Positions 44,677 through 52,888 of a DNA stretch of 64,000 nt are shown piece by piece. Every line of letters begins with the position of its first letter. Within the stretch, counting starts at the first letter, position 1. The stretch comes from Spirosoma agri. GTDB lineage: Bacteria; Bacteroidota; Bacteroidia; Cytophagales; Spirosomataceae. The translations under genes were made by a program, and so were the position numbers. The stretch spans positions 3,038,001 to 3,102,000 of the forward strand of contig NZ_JAAGNZ010000001.1 of assembly GCF_010747415.1 (NCBI RefSeq), given 5' to 3'. A model generated the notes under the pieces. That model saw only the letters and a list, made by a program, of their open reading frames with translations. It did not search any database and had not been told where the DNA came from.

Positions 44677-45096
44677 ATGAAAGAGCTAAATGATTTATTG
44701 AGGAATGTGCAAAACAAGCAAAAGCCACTTCGGAAAAGTTTGCTAAAATTAGCAGCAGAAACGTTAATTAGTGAACTCCAAGCTTTCACCCTTGAAGCCC
44801 ATAGATTGATGACAGAGAATCGTAAAGACTCACAATCAGTGGGGCAGCGGGGTGCTATCAGAGACTATCAATCAACTATTGGTTTGTATGATAGTACTCT
44901 GGAAAACGTAGTGATAGCAGTGCGAGAAGAAATACTGGATGAACTGAATTTGGAATATGCTGGAGAAATTTATCTAGCTTTTAGTGATATACATACCAAT
45001 ACTCAATCTGCCGATCACGTGATTGGGAAAGTTAATGCTATGATTGAGCAATTCGCGAAGTTCGCTCAGCAACTTGGAGTCCCTAAATTTGCTTAG
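44677..45096 (+). CDS. Coiled-coil hypothetical protein, second of pair
   Basis: The ATG at 44677 (KELNDLLRNVQNKQKPLRK) gives 139 residues, helical with charged heptads, similar in length and pattern to the preceding gene. It ends 12 bases before a terminator stem. Both are in the same direction with a 101-base gap, and a shared role is plausible. Function unknown. Confidence 0.5.
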   Translation: MKELNDLLRNVQNKQKPLRKSLLKLAAETLISELQAFTLEAHRLMTENRKDSQSVGQRGAIRDYQSTIGLYDSTLENVVIAVREEILDELNLEYAGEIYLAFSDIHTNTQSADHVIGKVNAMIEQFAKFAQQLGVPKFA

Positions 45097-45108
45097 TTTA
45101 CCATAAAT

Positions 45109-45147
45109 AACAAATGCCCAACCACTATCAATGTTTGGGCATTTGTT
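45109..45147. terminator. Terminator after coiled-coil pair
   Basis: AACAAATGCCCAA (45109-45121) pairs perfectly with 45135-45147. It lies between the coiled-coil gene (+) and the Mrr-like gene (-) and can serve both. Confidence 0.8.
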
Positions 45148-45226
45148 GTAGGTATTAACAGAAGTCCATATCAATGAATCCAGACGCCATATTAGTTGCC
45201 TTTAAATATCGATCCCTATTATGCCT

Positions 45227-46204
45227 TTACTCATCTAAATAAATAGTCCATGTACGATTTAATTTAGTAGTTTTATTGTCAGAGATTAAAGTATGTTCCT
45301 CTTTATCCCCTTTTGTGCTAATATAAAAATAACTTGGATGTATTTGTCCTTCAAAAGATATAGAGCATAACTCACCATCTTTAGATAAGTTCTCTCCCAA
45401 ATAGAAGCTAACGTTAGCGTCCTTTTTTGATTTAGTTTGACTTTCAAACCTTATTTTTGCCTGTATTTTGGTCACAGCAAATGCTCTTCCATTTATAATC
45501 AAACTTTGTACATTATCCTGTATCGGTTCAAAGTCAAAACCCATCTCTGTTAAGAAGTTATCGCCGTATATACTCGTTTTATTCTTCATAGACTCTTTTA
45601 TCATATACGTTAAAATTTCTTGCTGTATAATGGTTGTATTAAGTTGTTTTTGAATAAGTGCACCCGGATTTGTGGAATTGTTATTTAATAGGAAAGTATG
45701 ATTAAGCTTATGTAAATCACTCATACTAAATATGATGTTACCAAATATAGAACTATCGATATGCAATCTGTAATCTATTACAGATAGTCGCATAGACATA
45801 AATCCCTCTTGAATTTTTGGATTTAGAACAATGTTTTCTTTATTAATACTGGATAGTGTCCTAAGTTCTATATCAAATAATTTTGCATTATCTACAGCGC
45901 CAAACTGGAAGCCTTTCGATGAAACTATTATCTTTTTATTTATATTATTTACGGTGCTACACTTGCTATTAAATGCTTCTATTACGCTAACGGAAACTGG
46001 TTTCTGATAATCTTTGCATTCGATGGCAACATTAAAATCAAAATTATTGGTATTAGTATTAATAAAGACATCAAATTCTCGCTTCTTTCCAAGTCTATCC
46101 CTAACCTTATGATTGGTATATATTTTAGTCTGAGGAAGGTCTTTGTATGCTTCTTGGATTATTGCCACTAGCTTTTCAAAAGGTCGTCCATTATTTTTAA
46201 TCAT
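45227..46204 (-). CDS. Mrr-like restriction endonuclease
   Basis: The 325-residue protein has a PD-(D/E)xK nuclease core in the first 130 residues: GRPFEKLVAIIQEAY, REFDVFI (metal-binding Asp), VAIECKDYQKPVSVSVIEAF (ExK) and KIIVSSKGFQFGAVDNAK, the Mrr_cat pattern. The rest is a beta-rich domain that may recognise DNA. Mrr-type enzymes cut modified or foreign DNA; no methyltransferase is nearby, consistent with a modification-dependent enzyme. The gene is very AT-rich. Confidence 0.8.
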   Translation of the reverse strand: MIKNNGRPFEKLVAIIQEAYKDLPQTKIYTNHKVRDRLGKKREFDVFINTNTNNFDFNVAIECKDYQKPVSVSVIEAFNSKCSTVNNINKKIIVSSKGFQFGAVDNAKLFDIELRTLSSINKENIVLNPKIQEGFMSMRLSVIDYRLHIDSSIFGNIIFSMSDLHKLNHTFLLNNNSTNPGALIQKQLNTTIIQQEILTYMIKESMKNKTSIYGDNFLTEMGFDFEPIQDNVQSLIINGRAFAVTKIQAKIRFESQTKSKKDANVSFYLGENLSKDGELCSISFEGQIHPSYFYISTKGDKEEHTLISDNKTTKLNRTWTIYLDE

Positions 46205-46540
46205 AATTTAGAAAAACTTGTTTAAGCTACTCAATAAGATGTATAAATTTAGGGTACTACGAAGTAAATCAGTCTTAAAGTTTTTGCGAATTGAGGCTAC
46301 GTTGAGTACAGTTTCAGATAGAATCTTACAGCTAATACACAACTATAAAGCATAAATAATATTATAGCATAAGAATGAAAGCATTCTACCTGAAAGCCCT
46401 TTTTATTACCACGAAAGCGCTATTTCAATTTAAACCATTTTGCGACTGGTAATAGTGAGAAAAGTGGCGGGATCAAAAGGTTTTGTATCAAACACAAATT
46501 CCTATATCGTTAAATAAGACTAATGGTAATATGTTCGGTT
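46205..46540. other. AT-rich gap without gene
   Basis: These 336 bases separate the Mrr-like gene start from the end of the sigma-like gene. I see no open frame, RNA or repeat that I can support; the Mrr promoter should be in its left part. Confidence 0.5.
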
Positions 46541-47155
46541 TTAAGTTGATTGAATTTGTTTTTCCTGCATAGAACTAAAGAAACTAGAGTATTCTTTAGT
46601 TTCAGGTTTTAGTTTTTGACTGCGAATCTTGAGCTTAGACTCATTAACAACGATCTGTTTTAACCAAGATTTAAAAGAAATATTTTGAATGGGAAAGGCG
46701 CTAATGGTATTATACGCAACAATGAATGAATTTTTAACGACATCTATAGCAACATCTTCATTTCCGGTAATTTTCATACTAACAATAAACATAGGTAGTG
46801 AGTATTGTTCATATAGTTCTTTTTGTGCCATTTGCTCACCCTGCTCAGCGCGTTTTACAAGACCTGCAAGATAACTTGGGGATAGCTTTGACTTAGAAAG
46901 TATCCATTTTTCTGTAAATGGCTCTTTCGATCTTTCATCTTGGCTCAGATGTGTTCTGATGCTAGCCATAGGTAAGTTGATACCTTCTTGAGTAGATGTA
47001 TTTTCATACTGATATATACTACTCTTTTTTTCTGCTGTGAGTTGTTCTTGAGAAGAAGATGTCCTTATTGCATGCCAAATATTTACTCCAGACACATAAA
47101 GAGTTAATATTCCGGTTAATAGAACGCAAATATCAAGTATTCGGATTTCAGTCAT
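46541..47155 (-). CDS. Membrane-anchored protein with sigma-70 region 2-like domain
   Basis: The 204-residue protein has a single N-terminal membrane segment (about 8-27, LDICVLLTGILTLYVSGVNIW), a linker, and a C-terminal part resembling ECF sigma region 2 (KELYEQYSLPMFIVSMKITG, AIDVVKNSFIVAYNTI, FKSWLKQIVVNESKLKIR). Region 4 is absent, so it is not a complete sigma factor. It overlaps the next upstream membrane gene by 8 bases. A sigma decoy, an anti-sigma partner or a repurposed fold are all possible. Confidence 0.6.
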   Translation of the reverse strand: MTEIRILDICVLLTGILTLYVSGVNIWHAIRTSSSQEQLTAEKKSSIYQYENTSTQEGINLPMASIRTHLSQDERSKEPFTEKWILSKSKLSPSYLAGLVKRAEQGEQMAQKELYEQYSLPMFIVSMKITGNEDVAIDVVKNSFIVAYNTISAFPIQNISFKSWLKQIVVNESKLKIRSQKLKPETKEYSSFFSSMQEKQIQST

Positions 47156-47681
47156 TTTGTTCTTGATTTTTATAGCGTATGTAGATAGAAGATATAAAAA
47201 TTAGTGAAATCAAAGCAAGGGCAGCAGAATACTTAGTAATGGTACTTTTGTTGTATAAATCCGTTTTGTCTAAATCTGCCACATAAGCAAAACCAAGTAA
47301 GACTGATAGGATAACAACTAAAAGCAAAGAAATCCTTCTGTACAATACTCTTTCTTTTTCTTCAATGGCCTGCCAATTCTCCAAATCATTGAGATTGGAA
47401 ACATGTAAGACTAAGCCGAAGGTTACCATATCAACAATATTTACTATGTATTCACTGCTGACATCTCTTCTTATAGAGAATAGAAAAAACCTAATAATGA
47501 ACGGCAATGCGCCTATTACAACGGTATAGAATAGCCATTTAGTAAACCTCACTGTCAAATACTTATCAAGGTGCGAAAGGTGACGAAGATAATAAAAAAA
47601 GATCCAATGCGTAATTATGATAGCCGTAGTTATAAAATTTAGGTAAATGCAAGAAGTGGCACTTAGTGTTTTACCACCCAA
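47148..47681 (-). CDS. Four-helix membrane protein, partner of sigma-like gene
   Basis: The 177-residue frame from TTG 47681 has four membrane segments (about 12-30, 48-67, 118-136, 150-168) and a cytoplasmic loop with basic residues (EEKERVLYRR). The start is uncertain because there is no ATG before the first helix. It overlaps the sigma-like gene by 8 bases and forms a two-gene operon. No family recognised. Confidence 0.55.
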   Translation of the reverse strand: MGGKTLSATSCIYLNFITTAIIITHWIFFYYLRHLSHLDKYLTVRFTKWLFYTVVIGALPFIIRFFLFSIRRDVSSEYIVNIVDMVTFGLVLHVSNLNDLENWQAIEEKERVLYRRISLLLVVILSVLLGFAYVADLDKTDLYNKSTITKYSAALALISLIFISSIYIRYKNQEQND

Positions 47682-47713
47682 TCAAAGTGACGCTGACCGA
47701 TAGGTAATAATAA

Positions 47714-47745
47714 TTAATTATAATCAATATTAATTTGTAAGTTTG
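47714..47745 (+). promoter_or_regulatory. Operator 1 and promoter of XRE repressor
   Basis: TTAATTATAATCAATATTA (47714-47732) is followed by the Bacteroidetes -7 element TAAGTTTG (47738-47745), 20 bases before the start codon. The operator lies over the expected -33 region. The distance from operator start to the -7 element is 24 bases, the same as at the second promoter. Confidence 0.65.
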
Positions 47746-47764
47746 TGGTTATAAAACCAACAGC

Positions 47765-47989
47765 ATGAATACGCCCAAAGAAATAGGAGATTACATTAAG
47801 CAGCTACGAAAATTAAAGGGGCTAACTCAGGCTGAATTGGCCGTGATAATAGGCGTTAAGACAGCGACTTACACGCACTTTGAAACAGGCAGAACAAATA
47901 TGACCCTTGCCACAATAAACAAGATTGCTGATGCTTTGGGGTATGATCTACAGGTTGCGTTCAGCCTAAAAAAGCCAGCCGAAAAATAA
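47765..47989 (+). CDS. XRE-family repressor
   Basis: The 74-residue protein is a minimal XRE/Cro-type helix-turn-helix: IGDYIKQLRKLKGLTQAELAVIIGVKTATYTHFETGRTNMTLATINKIADALGYD in outline, with no extra domain. It has operator-like repeats before and after it, so it probably represses itself and the downstream operon starting at 48211. It is the best candidate for the control gene of this cargo block. Confidence 0.8.
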   Translation: MNTPKEIGDYIKQLRKLKGLTQAELAVIIGVKTATYTHFETGRTNMTLATINKIADALGYDLQVAFSLKKPAEK

Positions 47990-47992
47990 ATG

Positions 47993-48057
47993 TTAATTAT
48001 AATTAATATTATGTAGCCCTTAATGTTAGTTATAATCAATTATTTGCTCTATATTTG
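47993..48057 (+). promoter_or_regulatory. Operators 2 and 3 with promoter of downstream operon
   Basis: TTAATTATAATTAATATTA (47993-48011) and TTAGTTATAATCAATTAT (48026-48043) match the operator before the repressor gene. Operator 3 is followed by -7-like TATATTTG (48050-48057) at the same 24-base spacing as in the repressor promoter. Transcription would start near 48064, leaving a leader of about 147 bases before the next gene. Confidence 0.6.
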
Positions 48058-48145
48058 TATTGTCAATGAGGGACAGAAAAGGCGATATAGTACTGAGGAG
48101 GTTGCCCGCTGGACTGTATGAACTGAGTTGACAAGACATAAAAAA

Positions 48146-48182
48146 CCCCAATGCTAAGTTTTCGACGACCGTAGCAAAGGGG
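48146..48182 (+). other. Leader hairpin upstream of 48211 gene
   Basis: CCCC-AA-TGCTA pairs with TAGCA-AA-GGGG around a 15-base loop in the predicted 5' leader. The A-rich stretch before it and the absence of a T-run argue against a terminator. It may control translation or RNA stability. Confidence 0.4.
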
Positions 48183-48210
48183 CAAGTGCCACTCTAACCG
48201 ATAAGTTATA

Positions 48211-48597
48211 ATGAACACGGAGCAAAACTACTCCGACCGGGAGAACTATGCAAAAAAATCCGGTCAAATGGGCCAAAACGCCCCTCAAATCCTTCAAATG
48301 CCGGACAGCCGGCAGCCGGTATTCCCGGCCCTATCCGAGGACCTGTATAGTGCCCAGGTTGGCGTACTGCGGGTAGTTGACGACTACTTGGATAGCAACC
48401 TGCCCATTAAGCCGATTAACAGAATCCTTTACCACTGGCTTACGACCTATCAGCGTGATCTGAGCGCAACCTCCAATCAAAACACCCTGTACGATCTACT
48501 TGGCTTAGTTGATTTCTTAACTGACCTGCAATCGGCTCACGAGGCACTGCAATTCCTGATTGATTTTCAGCAGAGAGGGGGGCAGGGTCATGAATGA
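48211..48597 (+). CDS. Hypothetical phage early protein
   Basis: The 128-residue protein has a polar N-terminus and a helical C-terminal half (LYSAQVGVLRVVDDYLDSN, RILYHWLTTYQRDLSA). It is the first gene after the regulated promoter and overlaps the following gene by 8 bases. No family recognised. Confidence 0.6.
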   Translation: MNTEQNYSDRENYAKKSGQMGQNAPQILQMPDSRQPVFPALSEDLYSAQVGVLRVVDDYLDSNLPIKPINRILYHWLTTYQRDLSATSNQNTLYDLLGLVDFLTDLQSAHEALQFLIDFQQRGGQGHE

Positions 48598-49378
48598 GTT
48601 AATTACCATTACAACGGGTGAACAAGGTTTGCCCGTGGTGTCAGCTCGTGAATTGTATGAATCACTTGAGAATAAATCTATAAGCTGTATCTATTGTATT
48701 AGGAGCCGAAAGTACCCTAATCGCTTTTACGTAGGTAGTGCTACGAATATTTCTAAAAGAAGAAGTCAGCATTTAGCGGACTTGTCAAAAAATAGACATC
48801 ACTCAATACTTCTTCAAAGGCACGCAAACAAGCACGGTCTATCAGACCTGTATTTTGAAGTGATAAAGCGTTGTTCAGTAATTGACCTCATCGGTACCGA
48901 GCAACATTATTTAGATCAACTGCGACCTTATTATAACACCCTCCTTGTTGCAAATAGCCCTGCCGGAACCAAGAGATCGTTAACTGCAATCAAAAAATGG
49001 AGACTGAGTATGCAAGGTTATCGACATTCCGAAGAAACTATTCAGAAGATACGTGACTCTAAACGCGAAATCAGTTTATCCACTAGGCAAAAGCAACGAC
49101 TTGCTAGTACTGGCAGAGTGATGAGTGAGGGAGCCAGAAAGAAAATCAGTGCAGCAGCAACTGGTCGGGTATTAAGTGTTCAGACTAAACAAAAAATAAG
49201 TGCCGCAAACAAAGGCAAAAAAGGGAAAGCGGTTTTATGTACAACAAATAATACTCGATATACCTCAATAACAGAAGCTGCTCAAATTCTAGGCTTAGAC
49301 TTTAGAAGAGTAAGCCGGGTTTGTAATGGAAGCAGGAAGCGTACGGGTGGCTTGCACTTTGAATTTATTCAACAATAA
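48590..49378 (+). CDS. Antirepressor N-terminus fused to GIY-YIG endonuclease
   Basis: The start at 48590 begins with an AntA/AntB-type antirepressor opening (ITITTGEQGLPVVSARELYE), which breaks off after about 28 residues. The rest is a GIY-YIG homing endonuclease: CIYCIRSRKYPNRFYVGSATN (GIY and YIG variants), GTEQHYLDQLRPYYN (metal Glu region), a NUMOD3-like repeat region (HSEETIQKIRDSK, SEGARKKIS) and a C-terminal HTH-like module. The composition becomes AT-richer at the junction. The fusion may be an endonuclease gene that landed in an antirepressor gene, leaving a new hybrid. Confidence 0.75.
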   Translation: MNELITITTGEQGLPVVSARELYESLENKSISCIYCIRSRKYPNRFYVGSATNISKRRSQHLADLSKNRHHSILLQRHANKHGLSDLYFEVIKRCSVIDLIGTEQHYLDQLRPYYNTLLVANSPAGTKRSLTAIKKWRLSMQGYRHSEETIQKIRDSKREISLSTRQKQRLASTGRVMSEGARKKISAAATGRVLSVQTKQKISAANKGKKGKAVLCTTNNTRYTSITEAAQILGLDFRRVSRVCNGSRKRTGGLHFEFIQQ

Positions 49379-49392
49379 CCACTCTACAAATC

Positions 49393-50175
49393 ATGAATAG
49401 TCAAACAGGTGAAAATCTGCTATCAATAAAAAATGATGGCGACCAACTAAGGGTTTGTAGTATGGATTTTGCGGAAGGACTTGGCATTCAGCATAAGAAT
49501 CTTCTTGAAAGTATTCGCACGCATCAAAATGTAATAGAATCGGAATTTGGGCTAATCGCGTTTGAAACGCGAAAAACCGAAACCTTATCCAGCAAAGGGC
49601 GGCCTGAAAGTTTAGCTTATTTAACCGAAGATCAAGCCCTGTTCATCGGTACATTAAGCCGAAATTCTAAGCGAGTAGTTCAATTTAAGTCTATACTAGT
49701 CAAATCATTTGCTGAAGCAAGAAAGGAACAAAAGGCAAAGCAAGCCACTACTACCCCTGCTTTGTTGTCCGTCGAACAGGTCATACTCCAACAGGCTCAC
49801 ACCCTGCTTGAACAGGGTAATTTGATTGCCCAACTTCGGGCGGACGTTGACGCCCTGCAAGCCAAAGGGCGGTCAAAAGTTAACCCTCACCTGAAAGCAA
49901 CGCCGGAACTCAAATTTCCTGCTAAGCCAGCCTCGCTGACTCCCTTGCGCCAGCGTATCAGTCGGCACATTAATGAGTATTGCGACCATTACAACGCCTC
50001 CCAGTCTCAGGCGTATAGCTACCTCTACAAGCGGCTGTATGATGTGTACGGTATCAACGTATATAAGCTACCGAGAGCCAGTAAAGAAAGCATATTGGAT
50101 GCTATAGAGCGCCACGCTCATTTAGACCGCTTGTATTCGCTCATAACGGCTGAACTAACCTATTCGGAAAACTAG
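49393..50175 (+). CDS. Rha-family phage regulatory protein
   Basis: The 260-residue protein has an N-terminal Rha domain (about 15-110, IQHKNLLESIRTHQNVIESEFGLIAFETRK and GRPESLAYLTEDQALFIGTLSRNS), a coiled linker and a C-terminal ORF6C-like domain (YKRLYDVYGINVYKLPRAS). Rha proteins are temperate-phage regulators that interfere with host or phage development. A paralogous C-terminus is at the right edge of the window (63786-64000), before an inverted copy of the next genes. Confidence 0.85.
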   Translation: MNSQTGENLLSIKNDGDQLRVCSMDFAEGLGIQHKNLLESIRTHQNVIESEFGLIAFETRKTETLSSKGRPESLAYLTEDQALFIGTLSRNSKRVVQFKSILVKSFAEARKEQKAKQATTTPALLSVEQVILQQAHTLLEQGNLIAQLRADVDALQAKGRSKVNPHLKATPELKFPAKPASLTPLRQRISRHINEYCDHYNASQSQAYSYLYKRLYDVYGINVYKLPRASKESILDAIERHAHLDRLYSLITAELTYSEN

Positions 50176-50790
50176 GCCATGAGAGACTTGAAAAATCTGG
50201 ACGATGCGGCTTTGGCCGTGTTGTCCATAGCCCTCAATGGCTATCAGGAACACGAAAAAACCAATACGTACGTGTCCCGCTTGTTTTTAGATATTGTTGA
50301 GCTACTCGTTGGCTCCATTCAGGATTTGAGCATCTGGGGCATTCGGGATTTGCTGGCAAAAGAAAATAAACGACGGGCCAGAACAGTAACGGTACGGGTG
50401 GTGTCACCGACGGACTTTGAGGGTATAGGCAAGCTGGGTAAACAGGAATTGCTTGTGCTTCGGCTCATCGGCCAGGGCCAGCGGAGCGAGGATATAGTTA
50501 GACTGCTCAGCATTTCGTACCGCACACTGGCAAACCACAAGGCCCGTATAGCCGCAAAGCTAGGCTTAGGCAGCGCACGCGATTTACTCAAGTTTGCCAT
50601 TGATAACCTGATGATCTTATGAACAAAGATAAAGGGTTATCCACTACGGCACTTGTTCGGTACATCCGTCGGCTGGATGAGTATGAACAATGGAAACGTA
50701 CGGTGTTTATCCGGGACCGGTTTACGTGTCAAGTGTGCGGCAAGCGCAATGGGCGAAAGATCATCATCGAAGCGCATCACCTCAAAGATA
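50166..50790 (+). repeat. Large inverted repeat, left arm
   Basis: From just before the Rha stop codon through the LuxR-type gene and about half of the HNH gene, the sequence is nearly identical, inverted, to 63170-63796, with perfect stretches longer than 150 bases. Similarity continues more weakly through the end of the HNH gene. Confidence 0.9.
50179..50622 (+). CDS. LuxR-type HTH protein
   Basis: The 147-residue protein has a LuxR/GerE helix-turn-helix in its C-terminal half (LGKQELLVLRLIGQGQRSEDIVRLL then SYRTLANHKARIAAKLGLGS) and an N-terminal half of unknown type. It starts 3 bases after Rha and overlaps the HNH gene by 4, so the three are one operon. A copy with four differences by eye lies inverted at 63339-63782. 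Probably a transcription factor of the phage early region. Confidence 0.8.
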   Translation: MRDLKNLDDAALAVLSIALNGYQEHEKTNTYVSRLFLDIVELLVGSIQDLSIWGIRDLLAKENKRRARTVTVRVVSPTDFEGIGKLGKQELLVLRLIGQGQRSEDIVRLLSISYRTLANHKARIAAKLGLGSARDLLKFAIDNLMIL

Positions 50791-50963
50791 TATCCAAGCT
50801 GGTAAGGGAATATAATATTACCAGTGTTGATGAAGCGTTACAGTGCGCTGAATTATGGGCGATTTCTAACGGTCAAACCTTGTGCCGTACCTGCCATGAA
50901 CAAACGGATAGCTTTCCTAAGAACTTTATTAAACCAGTTGAAAAGAAAGGAGTAAAAAAATGA
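50619..50963 (+). CDS. HNH endonuclease
   Basis: The 114-residue protein carries the zinc cysteines CQVCGKRNG and CRTCHEQTD around the HNH motif IIIEAHHLK and ISNGQTLCRTCH. Such small HNH proteins are found in phages as homing or packaging-associated nickases. It overlaps its neighbours by 4 bases on each side. A diverged copy is at 62995-63342. Confidence 0.85.
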   Translation: MNKDKGLSTTALVRYIRRLDEYEQWKRTVFIRDRFTCQVCGKRNGRKIIIEAHHLKDISKLVREYNITSVDEALQCAELWAISNGQTLCRTCHEQTDSFPKNFIKPVEKKGVKK

Positions 50964-51955
50964 AACGTTCGGACTTGCATTTTCCCGGCATTTATAAATT
51001 CACTAACAAGACAAATGGAATGGTTTATGTTGGTCAGGCGGGTGATATTTACAAGCGTTTATGTGGACATCGTAGATTAAGAAGCACTACAAGGTTCGGC
51101 AATGCTTTAAAAAAATATGGCCTTGACGAGTTTATTTTTGAAGTACTTGAGCAGGTAGATGATCTTACTAGGCTTAATGAAAGAGAGCAGTTTTGGATGG
51201 ACTTTTATCAATGTTATGATAAATCAAAAGGCTATAATTTGACCCCAACGGCGGGTTCGCAAAGAGGGTTTAAGGCATCAAAAGAACAACTCGAAAAAAT
51301 GAAAATAATTGGTAAGCAATTGTTTGAAGGTGGATTCAGGCCATTCGCTAACCGCTTGTTGAGCGAGGAAGCTATAGAAAGCATAAGGCAAAAAAATAGA
51401 CTATGGAAACCATCGCCTGAGCAATACGCTAAATATCTAATAAACAACAAACCCCCAACTCCCGAACAACAGGCAACGGGGCGTAAACGCGCAATAGAAA
51501 TTCTTCAACTTAAAATACAGCAAATCAATATTGAAACTAATGAAGTCGTTAAAGTATGGGATTCAATTAATGAAATTAAAGTCAATTCCGAATTCAACCA
51601 TCATGGGGTTGCTAAAGCCTGTAGAGGATACTATTGGAGCGTAGAAAGGGAAAAGTACATCAAAGTTAATTCATATAAAGGCTTTAAATGGCAATATGAA
51701 ACAGAGGGTAAGATAATACGACCCCAAAAGCCAAAAGTAATTTTAGAACCAATAGGTAAATTTAAAAAGATAGCTCAAATTGATCTAGAGACGGGGAAAG
51801 TTGTAAAAATTTGGGATACTGCAAGTCACATAGAAAGTGAACTTGGGTTAAAAAAAGAAAGCATACAAAATGTTTGTCGTGGCAAATGTTACTATAATAA
51901 AAAAAAGATGCCTAAACTAAGTTTCGCTGGCTTTAATTGGCAATATGTTGAATAA
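50960..51955 (+). CDS. GIY-YIG homing endonuclease with NUMOD-type repeats
   Basis: The 331-residue protein has an N-terminal GIY-YIG catalytic domain (GIYKFTNKTNGMVYVGQAGDI, and LNEREQFWMDFYQ with the metal Glu), then two NUMOD1/IENR1-like DNA-binding modules (IAQIDLETGKVVKIWDTASHIE). It is AT-rich and overlaps the HNH gene by 4 bases. It is probably a free-standing mobile endonuclease, related to the one at 61832-63004. It ends in a two-way terminator. Confidence 0.85.
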   Translation: MKRSDLHFPGIYKFTNKTNGMVYVGQAGDIYKRLCGHRRLRSTTRFGNALKKYGLDEFIFEVLEQVDDLTRLNEREQFWMDFYQCYDKSKGYNLTPTAGSQRGFKASKEQLEKMKIIGKQLFEGGFRPFANRLLSEEAIESIRQKNRLWKPSPEQYAKYLINNKPPTPEQQATGRKRAIEILQLKIQQINIETNEVVKVWDSINEIKVNSEFNHHGVAKACRGYYWSVEREKYIKVNSYKGFKWQYETEGKIIRPQKPKVILEPIGKFKKIAQIDLETGKVVKIWDTASHIESELGLKKESIQNVCRGKCYYNKKKMPKLSFAGFNWQYVE

Positions 51956-51987
51956 AAAAGGACGCTCAGAATAGAGCGTCCTTTTTT
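51954..51987. terminator. Two-way terminator
   Basis: A perfect 14-bp stem (51954-51967 with 51974-51987) with A and T runs at the ends lies over the stop codon of the GIY-YIG gene and just before the convergent gene stop. Confidence 0.9.
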
Positions 51988-51988
51988 A

Positions 51989-52579
51989 TTACTTGATACT
52001 ATCCAATTTCTCTTTCGCCTTTGCTATCAGACCGCGAAACTCGTTAATACTTTCCAGCTTGAATGTAGCGGTAGCCCTGCCAATAATTCCGCTCTCTACA
52101 TTGAGATAAATTGAGCTGTTCTTTGAACTGGAAAATAAGCCTAGTGACCCACTAAATACTGATATTTTCAAATCATCCTTAGTCCTATAATCAGCTTGAA
52201 AATCCTGTAGTTTGGTTGAGGATTTATCTATTTTGCTGATATAATCAATTCCTTTTAGTAACGATTCAATTTCGTCGTAATCAATATAGGAGGTGCTTTC
52301 CCTTGTCAAATTGCTACCTATGTTTTTCTTGACTTCTATCGTTATGCCGTATTCCCTCTTACCCGATGATGCTACTGTAATTTCTTTGCTATCGACCGAC
52401 AAGAACGAACCATACATTCCCTCCATCTTTCCGATTGTCGAAAACCCTTGTACGATCACCGTACCGTCCTGAGCCATAAAAGCCTCTAGCTTTGTTTTGG
52501 GCTTTTCCGGTTTTTCATCCTGTGCGTAAGCGAAGGTTGACAGTGTGGATAAAACAAATACCTGTAAATACTTTTTCAT
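51989..52579 (-). CDS. Exported hypothetical protein
   Basis: The 196-residue protein has a signal peptide (KKYLQVFVLSTLSTFAYA) and a beta-rich body (TVIVQGFSTIGKMEGMYGSFLSVDSKEITVA) with many Lys and Ser. No family recognised. It is divergent from two small membrane genes across a 309-base gap that carries a dispersed site. Confidence 0.6.
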   Translation of the reverse strand: MKKYLQVFVLSTLSTFAYAQDEKPEKPKTKLEAFMAQDGTVIVQGFSTIGKMEGMYGSFLSVDSKEITVASSGKREYGITIEVKKNIGSNLTRESTSYIDYDEIESLLKGIDYISKIDKSSTKLQDFQADYRTKDDLKISVFSGSLGLFSSSKNSSIYLNVESGIIGRATATFKLESINEFRGLIAKAKEKLDSIK

Positions 52580-52650
52580 ATATATTTAGTTAAATGAATC
52601 ATAAATATATAAAACATATTTAAACTTGTAATGTAAATAGTGTGATTGTA

Positions 52651-52772
52651 CTGATTAGTAAGACAACTAATTCTTCAATCTGCGTAACTCCATATAATCT
52701 GACCTATCTTTTTTATAATACCAACATCTGCAATTGATGTATATACACGTATCTTGCCAGTTGCGTAACTAC
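52651..52772 (-). repeat. Dispersed palindromic site, copy C
   Basis: TTAGTAAGACAACTA (52655-52669), TGCGTAACTCC (52681-52691), the palindrome ATGTATATACAC (52737-52748) and a second GCGTAACT (52763-52770) occur in this order. The same order, inverted, is at 58385-58510. It fills most of the 52580-52888 gap, so it also lies in the divergent promoter region. Confidence 0.7.
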
Positions 52773-52888
52773 TATTCCCTTTGCCTAGCTTATTGTTGTG
52801 CTGTCATTACAAAAAATTGTGTTATCTAGCACAAAAAATTGCCATAGACGTTATATATATACTTTATCATAATCTAAATGAGTAGTAT

